From positions 1 to 10,559 of the forward strand of contig JADILY010000162.1 of the NCBI GenBank assembly GCA_017695055.1: a DNA stretch of 10,559 nt. Direction: 5' to 3'. The stretch comes from Merdivivens faecigallinarum. GTDB lineage: Bacteria > Bacteroidota > Bacteroidia > Bacteroidales > UBA932. The translations under genes were made by a program, and so were the position numbers. This document shows, one piece after another, positions 7,754 through 10,559 of this stretch. The number at the start of each line of letters is the position of its first letter. The first letter of the stretch is position 1. The notes below the pieces were generated by a model. The model did no database searches. It was given only the letters and a program-made list of their open reading frames with translations, and had not been told where the DNA came from.

Positions 7754-7791
7754 CAGATTGTTTGAGGGCATACAGGAATGTAACAAACAAA

Positions 7792-8550
7792 ATGGCAATG
7801 GACGACGGGATTTTGGCCGAGAGGCTCAGGGAGTGGGCCGACACATACGAAGACGAAAAATATTTTCAGGAAGACCCGATAATTTTCCCGAAATTTTTCT
7901 TCAACCGCATGCGCACCGACGGTATCGATGGCATCAACGTCACGAATGACGGCGGTTACCGCCTCGAAGACATCGAGATAGCCGGCATTATCGCTGCACA
8001 TCTCGCATGGGGACGGCGCTCCATGATTGTAAGGGACTGCAAGCGGGCTTTCGACGAAATGGAATGGAGGCCCTTCGACTATGTGATGGGACGGAAATGG
8101 GAAAGCCGGCTGGAAGACAGCGCATCCCTGCACCGCACAGTGAGATGGAGCGAATTTGCAGGAATCTGCCGTAACATCGAAAAATTCTATGCGGCGGGCA
8201 ACCACAGCATGGAAATCCTCGGAATAAACGGGATAAGGACAGAGATTTACGGCAAGGCAGACGACCCGAAGGCAGCCAACAAGAAGATTAACATGATGCG
8301 CCGCTGGTTTGTAAGGCGGAACAGCCCGGTAGACCTCGGAATATGGACAGGGACGGACCCGGCGGAACTCCTGCTGCCCCTCGATGTGCATTCACACCGC
8401 CAGGCCTTCGAACTCGGACTCACCGGAAGGAAGGGCAAAGACCTGCGGACAGTGGAGGAAATCACTGAAAAACTCTCCGGAATTTTCCCTGGAGACCCTT
8501 GCAGAGGCGATTTCGCCCTTTTCGGATACGGGGTGACGAGCGGAAAATAG
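7792..8550 (+). CDS. TIGR02757/DUF2400 family protein
   Basis: This 252-residue protein matches the pattern of the TIGR02757 (DUF2400) family, mostly found in Bacteroidetes and of unproven function. Family landmarks visible are 'DPIIFPKFFFNRM' near the N-terminus, 'DIEIAGIIAAHLAWGRR' from residue 60 and 'RRWFVRRNSPVDLGIW'. They continue with 'LLPLDVHSHRQAFELGL' at 194-210 and 'DPCRGDFALFGYG' from 235. The block D-x-H with a following R and LGL recalls the VDTHVxR-LGL segment of HhH-GPD DNA glycosylases, so a link to base-excision repair is possible but is my inference. There is no signal peptide or membrane segment, so it is likely cytoplasmic. ATG 7792 lies about 30 bases after the predicted transcription start; ATG 7798 is an equal alternative. 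It ends at TAG, 23 bases before tldD, and is probably co-transcribed with it. Confidence 0.88.
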   Translation: MAMDDGILAERLREWADTYEDEKYFQEDPIIFPKFFFNRMRTDGIDGINVTNDGGYRLEDIEIAGIIAAHLAWGRRSMIVRDCKRAFDEMEWRPFDYVMGRKWESRLEDSASLHRTVRWSEFAGICRNIEKFYAAGNHSMEILGINGIRTEIYGKADDPKAANKKINMMRRWFVRRNSPVDLGIWTGTDPAELLLPLDVHSHRQAFELGLTGRKGKDLRTVEEITEKLSGIFPGDPCRGDFALFGYGVTSGK

Positions 8551-8573
8551 CAGGACAGAACATAAAGACACAA

Positions 8574-10010
8574 ATGGATAAGACAGCATATCTTGAACAT
8601 TTCAAAGTTACCGAGGAAAACCTCAGGGAACTTACCGGCCTCGCCCTGTCGAAGGGAGGGGATTTTGCGGACCTATATTTCGAGCACACCGTATACAACG
8701 AACTGTCGATGCGTGACGGGCAGGTCAACTCAGGAGGCAGCCACATAGATTACGGCATGGGAATAAGGGTCCTCAAAGGAGAAAAGACAGGTTACGCCTA
8801 CACCGAAAGCACGGAATGGGAGGACATGCGCAGGGCAGCACTGAACGCGGCCATGATTGCCGACAGCCCTTCGGGAACGGAACCGGGCTACGCCTACTCC
8901 GACGGACTTCTCAAAAACCGTATTCCCGGAAAGCACTACTGGTCCGTGGCCCGTATAGAAGAATACGGCGCGGCCAAGAGGCTGCCGTTGCTCAAACGCC
9001 TCGGAGACAGGGTTGCCGAAAGCGACGGAAGGGTCATAAAGGTACAGGCAAAGATTGCTGACTCATTTTCCATGATAATGATGTACAACTCCATCGACGG
9101 CCTATCCTTCGATTCCCGCCCATTGACGTCAGTCACTGCTGCCGGCATATTCAAGGACGGCGCAGGCAATACCGAAACAAATTCCGCATCGAGGAGTTTC
9201 CGCATGGGCTTCGACCTGCTGTCGGCCAAACTGATAGACGAAGTGGCGGCAGACGTGACAAAAGGAATCGATGAAAGATTTGCCGCAATAAGGCCCAAAG
9301 GAGGCGAAATGCCAGTCGTAATGGGAGCCGGAGGCAGCGGAATCCTGCTTCACGAAGCCATAGGACACGCCTTCGAAGCCGACTTCATCCGCAAAAAACA
9401 ATCGGTATTTTCGGAACAATTCGGAAAAACCGTATGCGACCCGTCCATAAGCGTGGTAGATGACGGCACGCTGGCATACAACCGCGGCTCGGTGAATGTG
9501 GATGACGAAGGCGTACCGGGACAGAAAACATACATGGTACGTTCCGGAAAGCTCGAATCCTTCCTCCACGACCGCATAAGCGCCGCACATTTCAAGACTG
9601 CCCCTACAGGCAACGGGCGCAGGGAATCCTTCCGCTTCCCCCCTATTCCACGGATGCGCTCCACTTATATGGAAAACGGCAATTGCTCACCGGAAGACAT
9701 CATAGCCGAAGTACGCCACGGCATATACGTGGATGATTTTTCCAACGGACAGGTAAAAATAGGCGAAGGAGACTTCACATTTTACGTAAAAAACGGAAGA
9801 CTTATCGAAAACGGAAAACTCACCGCCCCTATCAAGGACATAAACATCATCGGCAACGGTCCGAAAGCGCTGTCGGACATTGTCGCTGTCGGAAATGACC
9901 TGAAAATAGACAACGGGACATGGACATGCGGGAAGGAACAGAACTGTGTCGTCACCTGCGGCATACCGACGGTCCTGGTAAGGTCGCTTACCGTAGGAGG
10001 CGAAGCGTAA
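8574..10010 (+). CDS. tldD: TldD-family zinc metalloprotease subunit
   Basis: TldD is the catalytic partner of TldE (PmbA). In E. coli the heterodimer trims microcin B17 precursor and degrades the CcdA antitoxin by cleaving unfolded peptides passed into a central cavity. The protein is 478 residues, against 481 in E. coli. The zinc motif HEAIGH lies at residues 260-265 after 'GAGGSGILL', and Cys452 in 'TCGKEQ' sits where the E. coli enzyme has its third metal ligand. The C-terminus 'GIPTVLVRSLTVGG' is typical. The frame is open upstream to 8499, but that part overlaps the previous gene; ATG 8574 starts 23 bases after its stop and gives the usual N-terminus. There is no signal peptide, so it acts in the cytoplasm. 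Its natural substrate here is unknown, and no peptide-antibiotic cluster is visible nearby. TldE follows after 42 bases. Confidence 0.94.
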   Translation: MDKTAYLEHFKVTEENLRELTGLALSKGGDFADLYFEHTVYNELSMRDGQVNSGGSHIDYGMGIRVLKGEKTGYAYTESTEWEDMRRAALNAAMIADSPSGTEPGYAYSDGLLKNRIPGKHYWSVARIEEYGAAKRLPLLKRLGDRVAESDGRVIKVQAKIADSFSMIMMYNSIDGLSFDSRPLTSVTAAGIFKDGAGNTETNSASRSFRMGFDLLSAKLIDEVAADVTKGIDERFAAIRPKGGEMPVVMGAGGSGILLHEAIGHAFEADFIRKKQSVFSEQFGKTVCDPSISVVDDGTLAYNRGSVNVDDEGVPGQKTYMVRSGKLESFLHDRISAAHFKTAPTGNGRRESFRFPPIPRMRSTYMENGNCSPEDIIAEVRHGIYVDDFSNGQVKIGEGDFTFYVKNGRLIENGKLTAPIKDINIIGNGPKALSDIVAVGNDLKIDNGTWTCGKEQNCVVTCGIPTVLVRSLTVGGEA

Positions 10011-10052
10011 ACCGGCAACCGGCTACCGCAAATTTTAAAAGACGGAACGAAA

Positions 10053-10559
10053 ATGAAAATTACGGAAAACGAACGGAAAATAGCCTTGGATTCATTGGAC
10101 TGCGCACTGAGGGCCGGAGCCTCGGCGGCAAAAGTCTGCCTGAACAAAAGCGTAATGTCCACCTACTCGGTATTGGACAAGGAATTCGACAAACTCGTGC
10201 ATTCCGCCGACAGATCCCTGTATTTCCACATATTCGCCGATGGAAAATACGGCAATTTTTCAACCAACAGATTCGAGCCAGGAGAATTGAAGGGATTCCT
10301 TGAATCCAGCGTGGAAACGGTAAGGATGCTTGCCGCCGATGGAGCGAGATGCCTGCCTGCCAAGGAATTGTATTACAAAGGGACAAGTTCCGGGCATGAA
10401 ATGGAGATAGACGACCCGTCCTTCGACGATGTACCACCGGAAAGGAAAAAGGAAATAGCGATGGAATGCGCTGCGGCCGCTCCGGGAACGGCAATATCCG
10501 CCGAAACCGAATTTTCCGAACAGGCCGACGGCTTATTTATCGCCGACACCCAGGGATTC
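10053..10559 (+). CDS. pmbA: TldE/PmbA-family protease subunit, 3' partial
   Basis: ATG 10053 opens a frame that runs without a stop to the window end (169 codons, about the first third to two fifths of a family member). An A-rich leader and 42 bases separate it from tldD. The visible part has the TldD/PmbA N-terminal pattern: an amphipathic helix with 'ALRAGASAAKVCLNKS', then 'YSVLDKEFDKLVHSADRSLY' and 'HIFADGKYGNFSTNRF'. The family's Q/R-rich strand is replaced by 'DKEFDKLVHSAD'. In this family TldE pairs with TldD and lacks the zinc HExxxH motif, but that region lies beyond the window, so its absence cannot be confirmed. The assignment rests on position directly after tldD plus N-terminal similarity. 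Confidence 0.85.
   Translation, partial: MKITENERKIALDSLDCALRAGASAAKVCLNKSVMSTYSVLDKEFDKLVHSADRSLYFHIFADGKYGNFSTNRFEPGELKGFLESSVETVRMLAADGARCLPAKELYYKGTSSGHEMEIDDPSFDDVPPERKKEIAMECAAAAPGTAISAETEFSEQADGLFIADTQGF

Noticed and set aside
7738..7791. TTG 7738 as start of the DUF2400 gene
   Set aside because: The consensus promoter -7 box at 7746-7753 lies inside this extension.
7085..8391. Long minus-strand frames opposite aspA and the DUF2400 gene
   Set aside because: They are antisense shadows of well-supported genes and have no motifs of their own.
8499..8573. Upstream extension of tldD
   Set aside because: It lies within the end of the preceding gene and adds Arg-rich sequence foreign to the family.

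Overview
The window looks like a chromosomal segment of a gut-type Bacteroidales bacterium. The reasons are the promoters (TTTG, about 20 bases, then TAnnTTTG), the near absence of Shine-Dalgarno sites, a fimbrillin-type (Mfa-like) surface protein, a BACON-type lipoprotein, and a LuxR-type regulator of the sort common in Bacteroides and Alistipes relatives. A family or genus cannot be fixed from the sequence alone.

Left part (1-4874), surface and accessory genes. The window opens inside a large fimbrillin-like adhesin (1-2087, plus strand). A converging LuxR-type regulator (2715-2100, minus) ends 12 bases after it. Across a 107-base AT-rich divergent spacer lies a BACON-type lipoprotein gene (2823-4797, plus), closed by a strong hairpin terminator (4836-4874). 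The regulator and the lipoprotein are both broken as written. Each carries one extra base, and the lipoprotein also has an in-frame TAG. Restoring the frames gives proteins of about 204 and 657 residues that read like complete family members.

Middle part (4875-6112), about 1.2 kb with no credible gene. It holds a pyrimidine-rich tract, two copies of a 52-base repeat centred on TCCACGTGGA, several degenerate copies of a TTGTAA-type motif in both orientations, and small hairpins. At its right edge, an inverted repeat overlaps an excellent Bacteroidales promoter that must drive aspA.

Right part (6113-10559), housekeeping genes, all intact. Aspartate ammonia-lyase aspA (6113-7546) has its own promoter and a bidirectional-looking terminator. 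Then comes an operon starting from a clear promoter at 7721-7753: a TIGR02757/DUF2400 protein (7792-8550), a TldD metalloprotease subunit (8574-10010), and its TldE/PmbA partner (10053 to the window end, cut). AspA makes fumarate and ammonia from aspartate, which fits anaerobic fumarate respiration. TldD and TldE together form a peptide-processing protease.

No RNA genes, CRISPR array, complete insertion sequence or phage genes were found. The best leads are the two-gene cluster of disruptions beside the adhesin and the unexplained repeat-bearing spacer upstream of aspA.
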